NCBI GenBank assembly: GCA_900550335.1
Contig: URRU01000001.1
Location: 1-28,098 of the forward strand
Reading direction: 5' to 3'
Length of the DNA stretch: 28,098 nucleotides
From: an uncultured Clostridium sp.
GTDB taxonomy: Bacteria > Bacillota > Clostridia > Peptostreptococcales > Peptostreptococcaceae
Positions 15,301-24,724 of the stretch are shown here, piece by piece (within the stretch, counting starts at the first letter, position 1; each line of letters starts with the position of its first letter). Under the pieces are notes generated by a model. The model was not told the origin of the DNA. It worked only from the letters and a program-made list of their open reading frames with translations, and made no database searches. Position numbers and translations under genes: made by a program.

Positions 15301-16668
15301 CTATTTTGCTTTATTCACACTTAAATTTTTCTTATAGAAATTATAGAAACATATAGCCGTAGATGCTACAGCAAGTATATCTGCTATAGGTTCTGCTAAT
15401 AATACAGCAAATAATTTATTTTCCATAAACATAGGAAGTATAAATATTAAAGGTATTAAAAGTATTATTTTTCTAAGCATTGCAAGTATTAAAGATATTT
15501 TTGCTTTACCAAGTGCTAGGAATGTCTGCTGACAAGCTATCTGTATTCCAAATATAGACATACCAACAAAGTATATTCTCATAGCCCAAGTTGTAAATTC
15601 TATTAGTTGTGGATCTGAGTTAAATATTTTTACAAAGAATGCTGGGAATATTAAACAAGCAGATGTAGCAACTAATGTAAATGTTAAACAACTTATAAGA
15701 CATAATTTAAAAGATTGTCTTACTCTATCAAAGTTTTTAGCACCATAATTATAAGATGTTATAGGCTGTGCACCCTGAGTTATTCCAAGTATTGGAAGTG
15801 TTATCATCTGCATTATACTACTCATAACTGTCATAGAAGTTACCGCAATATCTCCACCATACATCCGAAGTTTTGTATTTAAAGAAATTAAAACTAAACT
15901 TTCTGTAGACTGCATTATAAATGGAGATACACCTAATGCCATCATTCCACCTACTATTTTAGGATTTATTCTAATATTTTTTAATTTTATTCTTAAAATA
16001 GTTTTTTTACCTGCAAGGAATACAAGCACCCATATAGCTGATACACCTTGAGATATTATAGTTGCTAATGCTGCACCCTTTACGCCCATATTAAGCCCAA
16101 ATATTAATATTGGGTCTAATACTATATTAAGCACTGCACCTATTGCAACAGTTATCATACCTGTCTTTGCAAATCCCTGTGTTGTTATAAATGGATTTAA
16201 TCCAAGAGCAATCATAACAAATATAGTACCTGCTAAATATATTCCTATATAGTCAACAGCATAAGATATAGTGTTATTACTTGCACCAAATAGCCATAAT
16301 ACAGGCTCTTTATAAACTTGGAACACAAATGTAATTATGATTGCTAAAAGAACTAATGCAGCAACTGCATTACCCATTATTTTTTCAGCACCATCATTAT
16401 CTTTTTCTCCCATTTTTATAGCTGCTAGTGGGCCACCACCCATACCTATAAGAGCTGCAAATGCACTTATTAGAGTAATTATAGGGAATGAAAGTCCTAC
16501 ACCAGCCATTGCAACTGCTCCATTTTCCATTCTTCCTATAAACATTCTATCTACTATATTGTAGAGAACATTTACAAGCTGAGCTACTATAGCAGGTGCC
16601 GCCAATTTAACTAATAATTTACCGACGCTACCCGTCTCTAATTCATTCTGATTATTTTCGTTTGCCAT
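15301..16668 (-). CDS. MATE family efflux transporter
   Basis: A 455-residue membrane protein with about 12 hydrophobic helices arranged as two related halves, the multidrug and toxin extrusion layout. The N-terminal half opens with a charged cytoplasmic lead (first 16 residues) followed by LAAPAIVAQLVNVLYN and the DRMFIG segment typical of DinF/NorM-like members; the second half carries GAQPITSYNYGA. Such proteins export cationic drugs or metabolites using Na+ or H+. GGAG lies 11 bases before the ATG. It is expressed in the same direction as dinB upstream, 129 bases away, so it may have its own promoter. Substrate unknown. Confidence 0.92.
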   Translation of the reverse strand: MANENNQNELETGSVGKLLVKLAAPAIVAQLVNVLYNIVDRMFIGRMENGAVAMAGVGLSFPIITLISAFAALIGMGGGPLAAIKMGEKDNDGAEKIMGNAVAALVLLAIIITFVFQVYKEPVLWLFGASNNTISYAVDYIGIYLAGTIFVMIALGLNPFITTQGFAKTGMITVAIGAVLNIVLDPILIFGLNMGVKGAALATIISQGVSAIWVLVFLAGKKTILRIKLKNIRINPKIVGGMMALGVSPFIMQSTESLVLISLNTKLRMYGGDIAVTSMTVMSSIMQMITLPILGITQGAQPITSYNYGAKNFDRVRQSFKLCLISCLTFTLVATSACLIFPAFFVKIFNSDPQLIEFTTWAMRIYFVGMSIFGIQIACQQTFLALGKAKISLILAMLRKIILLIPLIFILPMFMENKLFAVLLAEPIADILAVASTAICFYNFYKKNLSVNKAK

Positions 16669-16797
16669 TTTTTTACTTTCTCCTTTTTATATAAGTTTCT
16701 TTTTTACGATTTGTCGAATTTTTTATTTATTATATATTAAAATAATCCACTCTTTATGATACCATATTACAATTAAATATAAAAGTACGTTATTATT

Positions 16798-17880
16798 TTA
16801 GTCTATATAATCAAATAATGTTATCTCTTTAAAAACTTTTTCTTCATTTTCTAAATTAGACACAGTTACACCAAATAATCTTATCATTTTTTTAGCATCT
16901 TCAATATGTGTCAATAATTCACCTGTATAAAATCTTATATCTTCATAATTTTTTATATAATCTGATACACTTAGACTTCGAGTTATAGTTTTAAAATCCT
17001 CAAATTTTATTTTTAAAGTTATGGTTTTAGCTACTTTATTCTCTTTTGCCATTCTTTCTGCAACTTCTTCACACAATTCATCTAAAATTATAACTGTTTC
17101 TGCATCATCTATATTTTTATTTTCCATTAGAGTTGTCTCTGCTCCAATAGACTTTCTTATCCTAGTAGGATTTACCGGTCTATTATCTATTCCTCTTGAA
17201 TAGTTATACAATTCTAATCCTCTATTTTTAAACATTTTTTCTAACTTATCAAGACTTGTATTTCTTAAATCATATCCTGTTTTTATTCCATTGTTTCTAA
17301 GGATTTTTTCTGTAACTTTTCCAACTCCAAAGAATTTTTTTACAGGAAGTCTATCCAAAAATTCTTGCACATTATCTTCTGTTATTACAGTCAATCCATT
17401 TGGTTTTTGATAGTCTGATGCCAATTTCGCAATAAATTTATTATATGATACACCCGCTGAAGCAGTAAGTCCCATCTCCCTTTTTATATCTTCTTTTATT
17501 AATTTTGCTATTATTGTAGCACTTTTTATTTTTTTCTTATTTTCAGTTACATCCAAAAATGCCTCATCTAAAGAAAGTGGCTCTACTAAATCTGTATATC
17601 TATGAAATATATTTCGTATTTGATTTGATACTTCTTTATATACATAAAATCTAGGTCTTACAAATACTGCATAAGGACATCTTATATATGCTTCTTTACA
17701 AGACATTGCAGAGTGTATACCATATTTTCTAGCCTCGTACGAACAAGTTGATACTACACCTCTACCATTTGGAGAGCCTCCTACAACAAGTGGTTTTCCA
17801 CTTAAAGAAGGATTATCTCGTTGTTCTATAGACGCATAAAAAGCATCCATATCTATATGAATAATTTTTCTTTTTTTCAT
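16798..17880 (-). CDS. dinB: DNA polymerase IV (Y-family translesion polymerase)
   Basis: A 360-residue Y-family DNA polymerase that copies damaged templates. Catalytic acids are Asp10 (IDMDAFYAS) and the Asp105-Glu106 pair in SLDEAFLDV. The steric-gate aromatic is in the DAFYAS stretch, and palm, finger, thumb and little-finger regions are full length. The C-terminus ends with ITLFDYI, resembling a beta-clamp binding motif. The ATG at 17880 follows AAAAGGTGAT; an in-frame GTG three codons upstream (17889) overlaps this site and was rejected. A LexA-like box and a promoter lie about 40-85 bases upstream, so it is probably SOS-induced. Confidence 0.95.
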   Translation of the reverse strand: MKKRKIIHIDMDAFYASIEQRDNPSLSGKPLVVGGSPNGRGVVSTCSYEARKYGIHSAMSCKEAYIRCPYAVFVRPRFYVYKEVSNQIRNIFHRYTDLVEPLSLDEAFLDVTENKKKIKSATIIAKLIKEDIKREMGLTASAGVSYNKFIAKLASDYQKPNGLTVITEDNVQEFLDRLPVKKFFGVGKVTEKILRNNGIKTGYDLRNTSLDKLEKMFKNRGLELYNYSRGIDNRPVNPTRIRKSIGAETTLMENKNIDDAETVIILDELCEEVAERMAKENKVAKTITLKIKFEDFKTITRSLSVSDYIKNYEDIRFYTGELLTHIEDAKKMIRLFGVTVSNLENEEKVFKEITLFDYID

Positions 17881-17915
17881 TATTATCACCTTTTAAATTA
17901 GTCTTCTAATAAAAT

Positions 17916-17944
17916 ATAATACTAAATTTAAAACTATGATACAA
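17916..17944 (-). promoter_or_regulatory. Candidate dinB promoter
   Basis: On the - strand TTGTAT and TATTAT are separated by exactly 17 bases, about 36 bases before the dinB start. The LexA-like box lies just upstream of the -35. The -10 matches TATAAT at five of six positions and the -35 is weak, as expected for a regulated promoter. Confidence 0.5.
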
Positions 17945-17953
17945 GCAAATATA

Positions 17954-17965
17954 AAACAAACGTTC
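17954..17965 (-). promoter_or_regulatory. LexA (SOS) box upstream of dinB
   Basis: On the - strand GAACGTTTGTTT fits the Firmicute SOS core GAAC-N4-GTTY. It sits about 75 bases upstream of the dinB start and next to the -35. dinB is a classic LexA target, so context supports the call. It is one site, read by eye, and the flanking bases deviate from the full 14-base consensus. Confidence 0.65.
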
Positions 17966-17984
17966 TATTTTTGATAAATATTTA

Positions 17985-18019
17985 CATAAAAAAACTGCTA
18001 CAAAAATTCGTAGCAGTTT
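17985..18019 (-). terminator. Intrinsic terminator after the DUF1846 gene
   Basis: AAACTGCTAC pairs with GTAGCAGTTT (18019-18010 with 18001-17992), a 10-bp stem with an 8-base loop, followed on the - strand by seven Ts. It separates the DUF1846 transcript from dinB. Confidence 0.9.
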
Positions 18020-18033
18020 ATTTAAGTTTTTAA

Positions 18034-19542
18034 TTATATATAGTATAGATTCTGTGATGCGAATTCTGGATCACAAGTTACATCTATTCCTATTTTTTTA
18101 AGTGTCTGTTCATCATCTTTAGTCATCATTACTGTTGAGTGAGCCTGACATCCTTTTAATTCAGATATTTTTCCAAGAGCATAAGCTGCACTAGGATTAG
18201 TTACCGCACATATACTTAATGCTTCTAATACTTCCTGACAACTTAAAGAATTATTTTTGCTAGATAATATCTGAGATTTTAACTCTACTATTGGGTCAAG
18301 TATTGTTCTTGATATTAAGTGCATTTCATCAGGTATATTTCCTAAATATTTTATAGCATTTAATATTAATGCAGCAGATGCATTCATTAAATCAGAACCA
18401 CGACCTGTAAGAATTGTTCCATCTTCTAACTCTATAGCCATTACCGGACACATATCGTTTTTATCTTCGCATTTTTCTTTTAATACACTACTGTATTCTC
18501 TAGCTGGATTTACAACCTTTCTATCTTCAGGTTTTAAATCTAGTTCTTCCATTATAAATTTCATTCTCTGTAATGCAGCTTTATCAACCTGTCCTTTTTT
18601 GTAGTCACAAGCTGTATTGAAGTATCTTCTTATTATTTCCTGTATAGATGCTTCTTTAACTACATCATCGTCTACTATTCCAAATCCAACTCTATTTACG
18701 CCCATATCAGTTGGAGACTGGAACATAGATTCTTTTCCAGTTATTTTTTCTATTATCTTTTTAAGAACTGGGAATAATTCTAAATCTCTATTGTAGTTTA
18801 CTGCCATTTCACCGTATTTTTCAAGGTGGAATGAGTCTATCATATTAACATCCTTTAAATCCACAGTAGCTGCTTCATAAGCTATATTTAGAGGGTGTTT
18901 TAGTGGTACATTCCAAACAGGGAATGTTTCAAATTTTGAATATCCAACTTCATTTCCTCTTTTATTTTCATGATATAACTGACTTAAACAAGTTCCTAAT
19001 TTACCACTGTTTGGTCCTGGAGCAGTCATAACTACTATAGGTTTTGTAGTTTCTATATATGGGTTAGCTCCAAATCCTTCTTCACTTACTATTGTGTCTA
19101 CATCAGAAGGGTATCCCTTTGTAGGTGCATGTTTATATACTTTTATTCCTCTTTTTTCTAACTTATTTATAAATACTGTAGTAGCAGGCTGTCCTTCATA
19201 TCTAGTTATTACTACACTGTTTACATCTAGGTCGTAAGATCTTAAATCATCTATTAATCTAAGAACCTCCATATCGTAAGTTGTACCGAAATCTCCTCTT
19301 ACTTTATTTCTTTCTATGTCTCCTGCGTATACACATATAACTACTTCTACTGAATCTTTCATATAGCTTAAAACTTTTATTTTAGCATTTTCGTCGAATC
19401 CTGGAAGAACTCTCTTAGCATGTAAATCTGCTATTAATTTCCCCCCAAATTCAAGATATAATTTATCAAAATTATTTACTCTTTCTAATATATATTTAGA
19501 TTGTTCCTTTAAGTATTTCTCATGATCAAATCCAATTTTCAT
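18034..19542 (-). CDS. DUF1846 protein
   Basis: A soluble 502-residue protein of the DUF1846 (UPF0371) family, close to the usual length of about 500. It opens with [17 protein letters not shown], the family N-terminus, and carries the mid-chain [15 protein letters not shown] stretch (about residues 174-188), a glycine-rich loop that looks like a nucleotide- or phosphate-binding site. The biochemical role is not established. The ATG at 19542 was chosen for its GAGAGGTG site; an in-frame GTG three codons upstream overlaps that site. The gene has its own promoter and terminator, so it is monocistronic. Eleven of its twelve glutamines are CAG, suggesting strong expression. Confidence 0.93.
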   Translation of the reverse strand: MKIGFDHEKYLKEQSKYILERVNNFDKLYLEFGGKLIADLHAKRVLPGFDENAKIKVLSYMKDSVEVVICVYAGDIERNKVRGDFGTTYDMEVLRLIDDLRSYDLDVNSVVITRYEGQPATTVFINKLEKRGIKVYKHAPTKGYPSDVDTIVSEEGFGANPYIETTKPIVVMTAPGPNSGKLGTCLSQLYHENKRGNEVGYSKFETFPVWNVPLKHPLNIAYEAATVDLKDVNMIDSFHLEKYGEMAVNYNRDLELFPVLKKIIEKITGKESMFQSPTDMGVNRVGFGIVDDDVVKEASIQEIIRRYFNTACDYKKGQVDKAALQRMKFIMEELDLKPEDRKVVNPAREYSSVLKEKCEDKNDMCPVMAIELEDGTILTGRGSDLMNASAALILNAIKYLGNIPDEMHLISRTILDPIVELKSQILSSKNNSLSCQEVLEALSICAVTNPSAAYALGKISELKGCQAHSTVMMTKDDEQTLKKIGIDVTCDPEFASQNLYYI

Positions 19543-19603
19543 ATAAAGCACCTCTCATTCTTTCACCAAATATTTTGTTCGTACATTTTCCATTCAAGTT
19601 TAT

Positions 19604-19632
19604 ATTATACAATTTAAAAATTTACATTTCAA
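19604..19632 (-). promoter_or_regulatory. Promoter of the DUF1846 gene
   Basis: On the - strand TTGAAA and TATAAT are separated by exactly 17 bases, a near-consensus sigma-A promoter about 60 bases before the start at 19542. The rest of the 342-base gap (19543-19884) holds only this promoter, the hydrogenase terminator and AT-rich DNA with no open frame I would support. Confidence 0.75.
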
Positions 19633-19819
19633 CATACATTTATTATTTCCCTAAGCTTTCATTAAATATATCTACATATATTATAGTTATTAAAATTTGA
19701 GATTGTTTTCTCACTTAAAATTTTATACCCTATTTAATCATTTTTTTAATAATTAAATTTGATTTTTTTGTGAATCATGTTAAAAAAATTATTTCCCAGA
19801 AAATATTTTTATTAAAAAT

Positions 19820-19847
19820 AAAAAAAGATGCGAAATTAATCACATCT
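19820..19847 (-). terminator. Intrinsic terminator after the hydrogenase gene
   Basis: On the - strand AGATGTGA pairs with TCGCATCT (one U-G wobble) around a 6-base loop, followed by a run of Ts. It lies about 38 bases beyond the hydrogenase stop. Confidence 0.8.
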
Positions 19848-19884
19848 CCTTTTATAAATTAATCTTTTTAATTTTATATTTTAT

Positions 19885-21390
19885 TTATAAATTTCTTTCT
19901 AAGTCTATCTCTTCATATTCTGTTAATGCTTCATTAGATAGTACAGTTTTTATACTAGACTGTGCATTCTTTTTATCAAATGCTGGTTTTGCTTTTGGAA
20001 GAGATATAAATTTACCTGCACCATTTATACATCCACCTTCACACATCATACCTTCTATGAAGTTTCCTCCAGCTTTATTGACTTTAGAAAGTGTTAATAC
20101 CTTCTTAGCTTCTTTTCCTCCAGATACTTTAACTGGTCTAAAGTCTACATCCACACCTTTATCTGCTATGTAATTTTCTATAGCTTTTGTTAGACCACCT
20201 GCTGCACCAAATCCTCTACCGAATATAGATGCACTATCTGTATCTTCATTCTGACATTTTGCTAATTCTATACCAAAACCTTCAAATAAAGCCATTAATT
20301 CTTCAAATGTAAGTACATAATCAATTGCTCCAGCCACATCTTTTCTAAAAGCTTCTTTTTTCTTAGCTGTACATGGTCCTATAAATACTACTACTGAATC
20401 TGGATCCATATTTTTTATGTATCTTCCTGTAGCAATCATCGGTGATACAGTATGAGATATTTTATCAGCCATATCTGGGAACATTATATCTATATATGAT
20501 ACAAATCCTGGACAACATGAGTTTGTCATTATATTCGCGCCATCTTCCATTCTTTCAACAAATTCATTTGCTTCATGAACTGTAACGGCATCTGCTCCAC
20601 AAGCTGCTTCGTACATATCTTTAAACCCTAATGATTTTATTGCATTTTTAATCTGACCATAAGTTATTATAGCAGGAACCTGACCTGTTATAGCAGGAGC
20701 AACAACTGCATATATATTTTTTTCTTTCTTTTCTAATAATCTAGCAACTGGTGCTATAAGACTTCTATCTGATATAGCTCCAAATGGACATGCAGACATA
20801 CACGCACCACAGTTTACACATTTTTCCTCGTGTATTGTTGCCTTTGATGTTTCTTTATTTATATCAAGAGCTCCTGTAGGACATACTGACTTACAAGGTC
20901 TAACCATTTCTGATATAGCATCATACTGACATGCCTTTTTACAAGCACCACAAGATTTACATTTATCCTGGTCTATATAAGCTCTACCATTTATATATGA
21001 TATAGCTCCAAACTTACAAGCTTCTTTACATCTATGAGCTAAACAACCTCTACATAAATCAGTTACTGTAAAGTCATTTATAGGGCAGCTATCACAAGCT
21101 GCTTCTAGTACATATATTATCTGTTCTCCACCTTTTATGTTTATTTTTTCTGTATCTACTTTTTTATTTTCGCCATTTGGATCTAGGTCTAGCGCGATTC
21201 TAGCTCTTTCAGCTACAACTTCTCTTTCCTTGTATACACAACATCTATATCTAGCTTTATCGCCTTTTATTATTTTATTCGGAATTTTATCTAGTTCCTT
21301 TTTTGTTATGTTGTTCTCTCTTGCTAGTTTTACTACTTCTACTAATACTTCATGTTTAAGCTTTTTTAATTGAGTTTCAAATTGAAGCAC
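19885..21390 (-). CDS. Monomeric [FeFe] hydrogenase, divergent clostridial type
   Basis: A 501-residue iron hydrogenase with a ferredoxin-like N-terminal half and an H-cluster domain. Iron-sulfur cysteines are C113-C116-C121-C125, C144-C147-C150-C154, and C191-C194-C197-C201 with C166 and C170, which would relay electrons. H-cluster motifs are NSCCPGF (Cys292, Cys293), GPCTAKKKE (Cys340) and MMCEGGC (Cys450, Cys454). All cluster ligands are present, but the usual TSCCP, MPC and GGGQP read NSCCP, GPC and GAGK, as in the group B-like clostridial enzymes rather than group A. It would reduce protons or oxidise H2 with ferredoxin. The start is GTG at 21390, six bases after GGGGTGG. It is soluble, with no export signal. 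Confidence 0.92.
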   Translation of the reverse strand: MLQFETQLKKLKHEVLVEVVKLARENNITKKELDKIPNKIIKGDKARYRCCVYKEREVVAERARIALDLDPNGENKKVDTEKINIKGGEQIIYVLEAACDSCPINDFTVTDLCRGCLAHRCKEACKFGAISYINGRAYIDQDKCKSCGACKKACQYDAISEMVRPCKSVCPTGALDINKETSKATIHEEKCVNCGACMSACPFGAISDRSLIAPVARLLEKKEKNIYAVVAPAITGQVPAIITYGQIKNAIKSLGFKDMYEAACGADAVTVHEANEFVERMEDGANIMTNSCCPGFVSYIDIMFPDMADKISHTVSPMIATGRYIKNMDPDSVVVFIGPCTAKKKEAFRKDVAGAIDYVLTFEELMALFEGFGIELAKCQNEDTDSASIFGRGFGAAGGLTKAIENYIADKGVDVDFRPVKVSGGKEAKKVLTLSKVNKAGGNFIEGMMCEGGCINGAGKFISLPKAKPAFDKKNAQSSIKTVLSNEALTEYEEIDLERNL

Positions 21391-21436
21391 TAATATCCAC
21401 CCCTTTTTTTACTTTATTTTCACAACTTAGAATTTT

Positions 21437-21466
21437 ATTATATCACAATAGATATATAATTGTCAT
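21437..21466 (-). promoter_or_regulatory. Promoter of the hydrogenase gene
   Basis: On the - strand ATGACA and TATAAT are separated by 18 bases; the -35 matches five of six positions and the -10 all six. It lies about 45 bases upstream of the GTG start. Confidence 0.65.
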
Positions 21467-21545
21467 TTTTTTATCAAATTTTGGATATTTTTAACATTTA
21501 TTTTAATATTTCAAAACTAGCTTTTTCTTAATTTTTTTATAAACT

Positions 21546-22880
21546 TTATATAGTTTTCATACCGGTATATCTATCTTTATTTTTTATAGCTAAGTCAGTT
21601 TTATATGATATATTTACTGTAAATCCAATAAATAGCATTACTATACCTTCTGCAACTAACTGACTGGCCCAGATTCCATTCACCCCAAATTTACTAGCAA
21701 ATACAAATAAAACTATCGGTAATATAACAACTGATCTTAAAAGTCCCATTATATTTGAGTATATTGTTTTCTCTATCGCTTGATAATAAATTGTCCTAGT
21801 TAAGTTAACTCCTAAGAATATATATGCTGCATTTGTTAGATTAAGTCCTACTACAGCCATATCTATTACTTCAGGAGAACTAGAGAATATTCCTGCTATA
21901 AATCTACCACACCCTGCATAAGCCAATGTTATAACCGCAGATACAAATATACACATTTTTATAGTCATATTATAGAAAGTAAGCATATTTTCTTTGTTTT
22001 CTGTACCAAAGTTATAGCTTATTAAAGGCTGAGCCCCCATTGTTATTCCTAAAACTATATTGTATATATTTGATGTAGCGTAGTTTATTATTGCATATGC
22101 TGCTATTCCACTTTCCCCAACAGTATTTGAAAGTGCAATATTGTGGAAGAATATTATCACAGAAAATGCAGCTTCTGCCAAGAAAGATGGGAATCCTATT
22201 TTCATAGCTTCTATAAAAGCTGATATACCTATATTTGTCTTACCAAATGATAATTGTCCTCTTTTAAATATAAAGTGAGGTAACACCATCATAATAGCAA
22301 TACTATTTCCTATACCCGTTGCAACAGCTGCACTCTTAACTCCTTGCTGTAATACAAATATAAATACATAATTTAATATAATATTTATCACTGTAGCTGC
22401 CATACTTGCAAACATAGCCAGTTTTGGAGCGTTATCATTTCTTAAAAAGCTCCCAAATACAACCATAAGTACACTAGATATACAGAATATAGAATAGTAT
22501 CTTAAATACTCAGCAGCTATAGGAACTAATCTACCCTTTGCTCCAAGTAATATAACTATTGTTTCTGAAAATCCAACACATACTATACTTATAATTAAGC
22601 TCATTACAATTAATGATTTTATAACCTGTCTAAAAATATTAACAGCTTTCTCAGAATCACCTTCTCCAAAATTTTTAGATACTAGAGATCCTCCCCCAAC
22701 AGCTGCCATGTTAGATATACCTATAAAAATCATTATAACAGGTATAACTATATTTACTCCTGCTATAGCATCATCCCCTACACCTATTCCTAAAAACATA
22801 CCATCAAGAACCGTATTAAAAGATGCTACAAACATAGCTAATGCAGACGGAACTGTAAGCGATAAAAATTTTTTCTTCAT
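21546..22880 (-). CDS. MATE family efflux transporter (second copy)
   Basis: A second MATE exporter of 444 residues and about 12 membrane helices, distinct from the one at 15301-16668. The motifs FNTVLDGMFLG near the N-terminus and GAQPLISYNFG in the second half are diagnostic. It would export drugs or metabolites driven by an ion gradient; the substrate is unknown. The ATG at 22880 was chosen because GGAGG lies six bases before it; 17 codons upstream would start in sequence without a ribosome-binding site. It follows the SPFH gene terminator and lies upstream of the hydrogenase, without a clear terminator of its own. Confidence 0.92.
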   Translation of the reverse strand: MKKKFLSLTVPSALAMFVASFNTVLDGMFLGIGVGDDAIAGVNIVIPVIMIFIGISNMAAVGGGSLVSKNFGEGDSEKAVNIFRQVIKSLIVMSLIISIVCVGFSETIVILLGAKGRLVPIAAEYLRYYSIFCISSVLMVVFGSFLRNDNAPKLAMFASMAATVINIILNYVFIFVLQQGVKSAAVATGIGNSIAIMMVLPHFIFKRGQLSFGKTNIGISAFIEAMKIGFPSFLAEAAFSVIIFFHNIALSNTVGESGIAAYAIINYATSNIYNIVLGITMGAQPLISYNFGTENKENMLTFYNMTIKMCIFVSAVITLAYAGCGRFIAGIFSSSPEVIDMAVVGLNLTNAAYIFLGVNLTRTIYYQAIEKTIYSNIMGLLRSVVILPIVLFVFASKFGVNGIWASQLVAEGIVMLFIGFTVNISYKTDLAIKNKDRYTGMKTI

Positions 22881-22966
22881 TTCTCTCCTCCATAATATAA
22901 ACCTTTTTATAACATGCACATATCCCTCCAACTTATTCCAAAAACAATCTATGCATCTTCTTTACA

Positions 22967-22999
22967 AAAGAAAAAGAATACCCGAAACGGATATTCTTT
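22967..22999 (-). terminator. Intrinsic terminator after the SPFH gene
   Basis: On the - strand AGAATATCCG pairs with CGGGTATTCT around a 3-base loop, with one U-G wobble, and is followed by TTTTCTTTT. It lies about 60 bases beyond the SPFH stop. Confidence 0.85.
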
Positions 23000-23062
23000 T
23001 CTTCGCCTTGTATTATATACCATTTTTATTTTTTAATCTACAATAAAATCAAAAATCTCATA

Positions 23063-24064
23063 CTATTTTTCTTTTGCATCTTCCATTACTTCTTTTATAC
23101 CTTTAAAAGTACCTAATAGATTAACCGCATCTGATGGAAGTACAAGTTTAGCTGATTCACTCTGACCTAATTTTTCTAAAGCTTCCATAGATTTTAATGC
23201 AAGCATATTATCGTCTATTTCTGCTTCTTTCATTGCTTTAAATACTAAAGCTAAACCTTCTGCTGTAGCTTCCTGACTTCTTCTTATCATTTCTGCTTCT
23301 CCAGTTGCTTTAGCTATTGCAGTTTCTCTTATTGCTTCTGCTTCCCCTTCTGCTACTAAGATTGCAGACTGTTTCTTACCTTCTGCTTCTCTTATCATAG
23401 CTTCTTTCTTAGCTTCTGCTCTAAGTATAGCTGACTGTTTTTCTCCTTCTGCCTGAAGTATAGATGCTGATTTATTACCTTCTGCCTGAAGAATTGCTTC
23501 TCTTCTTTCACGTTCGGCTCTCATCTGTTTTTCCATTGCAACCTGAATATCGTGAGGAGGCATTATATTTTTAAGTTCAACTCTGTTTACTTTGATACCC
23601 CATTTATCTGTTGCTTCATCAAGTATAGTTCTCATCTTTGCATTGATTATATCTCTTGAAGTAAGTGTTTCATCAAGGTCTAATTCCCCAATTATATTTC
23701 TTAAAGTCGTAGCTGTTAAGTTTTCTATAGCTGATATAGGATTAGCTATTTCAAATACATACTTAACTGGATCTGTTACCTTATAGTACACTACTGTATC
23801 TATCTGCATAGTAACATTGTCTTTTGTGATAACCGGCTGTGGTGGGAAATCTACAACTAATTCTCTAAGGTCTATAATGTACGCCATTTTGTCTATAAAT
23901 GGTACTAAGAAATGCACGCCTGTTTTAGCTTCTTTATGGAACTTACCTAGTCTCATAACTATACCCATTCTAGATTGTTTAATTACTTTAACACAAGATA
24001 AAGCTATAAACACAACAAATAAAATTAACACTAAATTTATTATCGTTTTTACTACTCCTGCCAT
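23063..24064 (-). CDS. SPFH/Band 7 (stomatin-like) membrane protein
   Basis: A 333-residue stomatin/prohibitin-type protein. One N-terminal membrane helix (about 6-25) is followed by an SPFH domain and a long Ala/Glu/Lys-rich helix built from repeats of the type AILQAEGxK (about residues 190-280). Such proteins assemble into large membrane rings or microdomains. The ATG at 24064 follows GGAGG by 7 bases. It sits 55 bases after an NfeD gene, the classic bacterial NfeD-SPFH pairing, so the two products are expected to act together at the membrane. The exact function in this organism is unknown. Confidence 0.92.
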   Translation of the reverse strand: MAGVVKTIINLVLILFVVFIALSCVKVIKQSRMGIVMRLGKFHKEAKTGVHFLVPFIDKMAYIIDLRELVVDFPPQPVITKDNVTMQIDTVVYYKVTDPVKYVFEIANPISAIENLTATTLRNIIGELDLDETLTSRDIINAKMRTILDEATDKWGIKVNRVELKNIMPPHDIQVAMEKQMRAERERREAILQAEGNKSASILQAEGEKQSAILRAEAKKEAMIREAEGKKQSAILVAEGEAEAIRETAIAKATGEAEMIRRSQEATAEGLALVFKAMKEAEIDDNMLALKSMEALEKLGQSESAKLVLPSDAVNLLGTFKGIKEVMEDAKEK

Positions 24065-24119
24065 AATGATACCTCCATTCAAATCTATTCCTTATATATT
24101 TTATTTTTATTAGTTGAAT

Positions 24120-24554
24120 TTATTTGGTTACAACTAATTTAACCCCATCTATTCTTACTACTTTAACTTTTTCTCCTTTTTTATATGTTTCCTCCTTTTC
24201 AGATACAGCAGTCCATTTTTCTCCTTCTAAATTGACTATTCCATAGACTACATTTGAAACATCCTTTTCTACAATGGCATATTTTCCAATTAATGCATCT
24301 ATATTTGTATTAGATACATAGCTTTCATCTTTTTTTACTATAACCTTTGTAGCTATGAAAAGCATTATACTTGAACTGACACCAAATATTAGTACTTGCA
24401 TAGGGATACTTTCAACATAGGTTGTTAAAAACATTGTAGCTAAGGCTCCAAAGCTAAACCAAATTAAAGTAAGACCAGCTGTAAACATTTCGCCTATTCC
24501 GAATATAACAGCTACTGCCAACCAAACTAATTTTATATTTATTCCTAAAAGCAT
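24120..24554 (-). CDS. NfeD family membrane protein
   Basis: A short NfeD protein (144 residues) with three or four membrane segments in its first 70 residues, then a C-terminal OB-fold domain (about 85-144). It lacks the ClpP-like protease domain of long NfeD proteins. The ATG at 24554 lies after GGAGGGAG; an in-frame GTG two codons upstream is too close to that site. It is the first gene of the NfeD-SPFH pair and probably helps organise the SPFH ring in the membrane. Confidence 0.9.
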   Translation of the reverse strand: MLLGINIKLVWLAVAVIFGIGEMFTAGLTLIWFSFGALATMFLTTYVESIPMQVLIFGVSSSIMLFIATKVIVKKDESYVSNTNIDALIGKYAIVEKDVSNVVYGIVNLEGEKWTAVSEKEETYKKGEKVKVVRIDGVKLVVTK

Positions 24555-24724
24555 ATACACTCCCTCCTTTCAAGTATTATACTTTTTAAATTTATTTTCT
24601 CTTTTTCTTTTTTTTATTATATTACATATTTTCTTTTCAATGATTACAAAAAAGTATCAAATTTTTCTAACTTTAACCAATTTTTTAAATTTTGTAATTT
24701 TATATTCATTATTTACAATATTTT

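Noticed and set aside
19791..19805. A CodY-like box
   Set aside because: Four mismatches from the 15-base consensus, and it lies well upstream of any promoter that it could control.
22708..23046. A 112-residue + strand frame over the second MATE gene and its upstream region
   Set aside because: Antisense to a clear gene, with hydrophobic composition that mirrors the membrane helices, and no ribosome-binding site.
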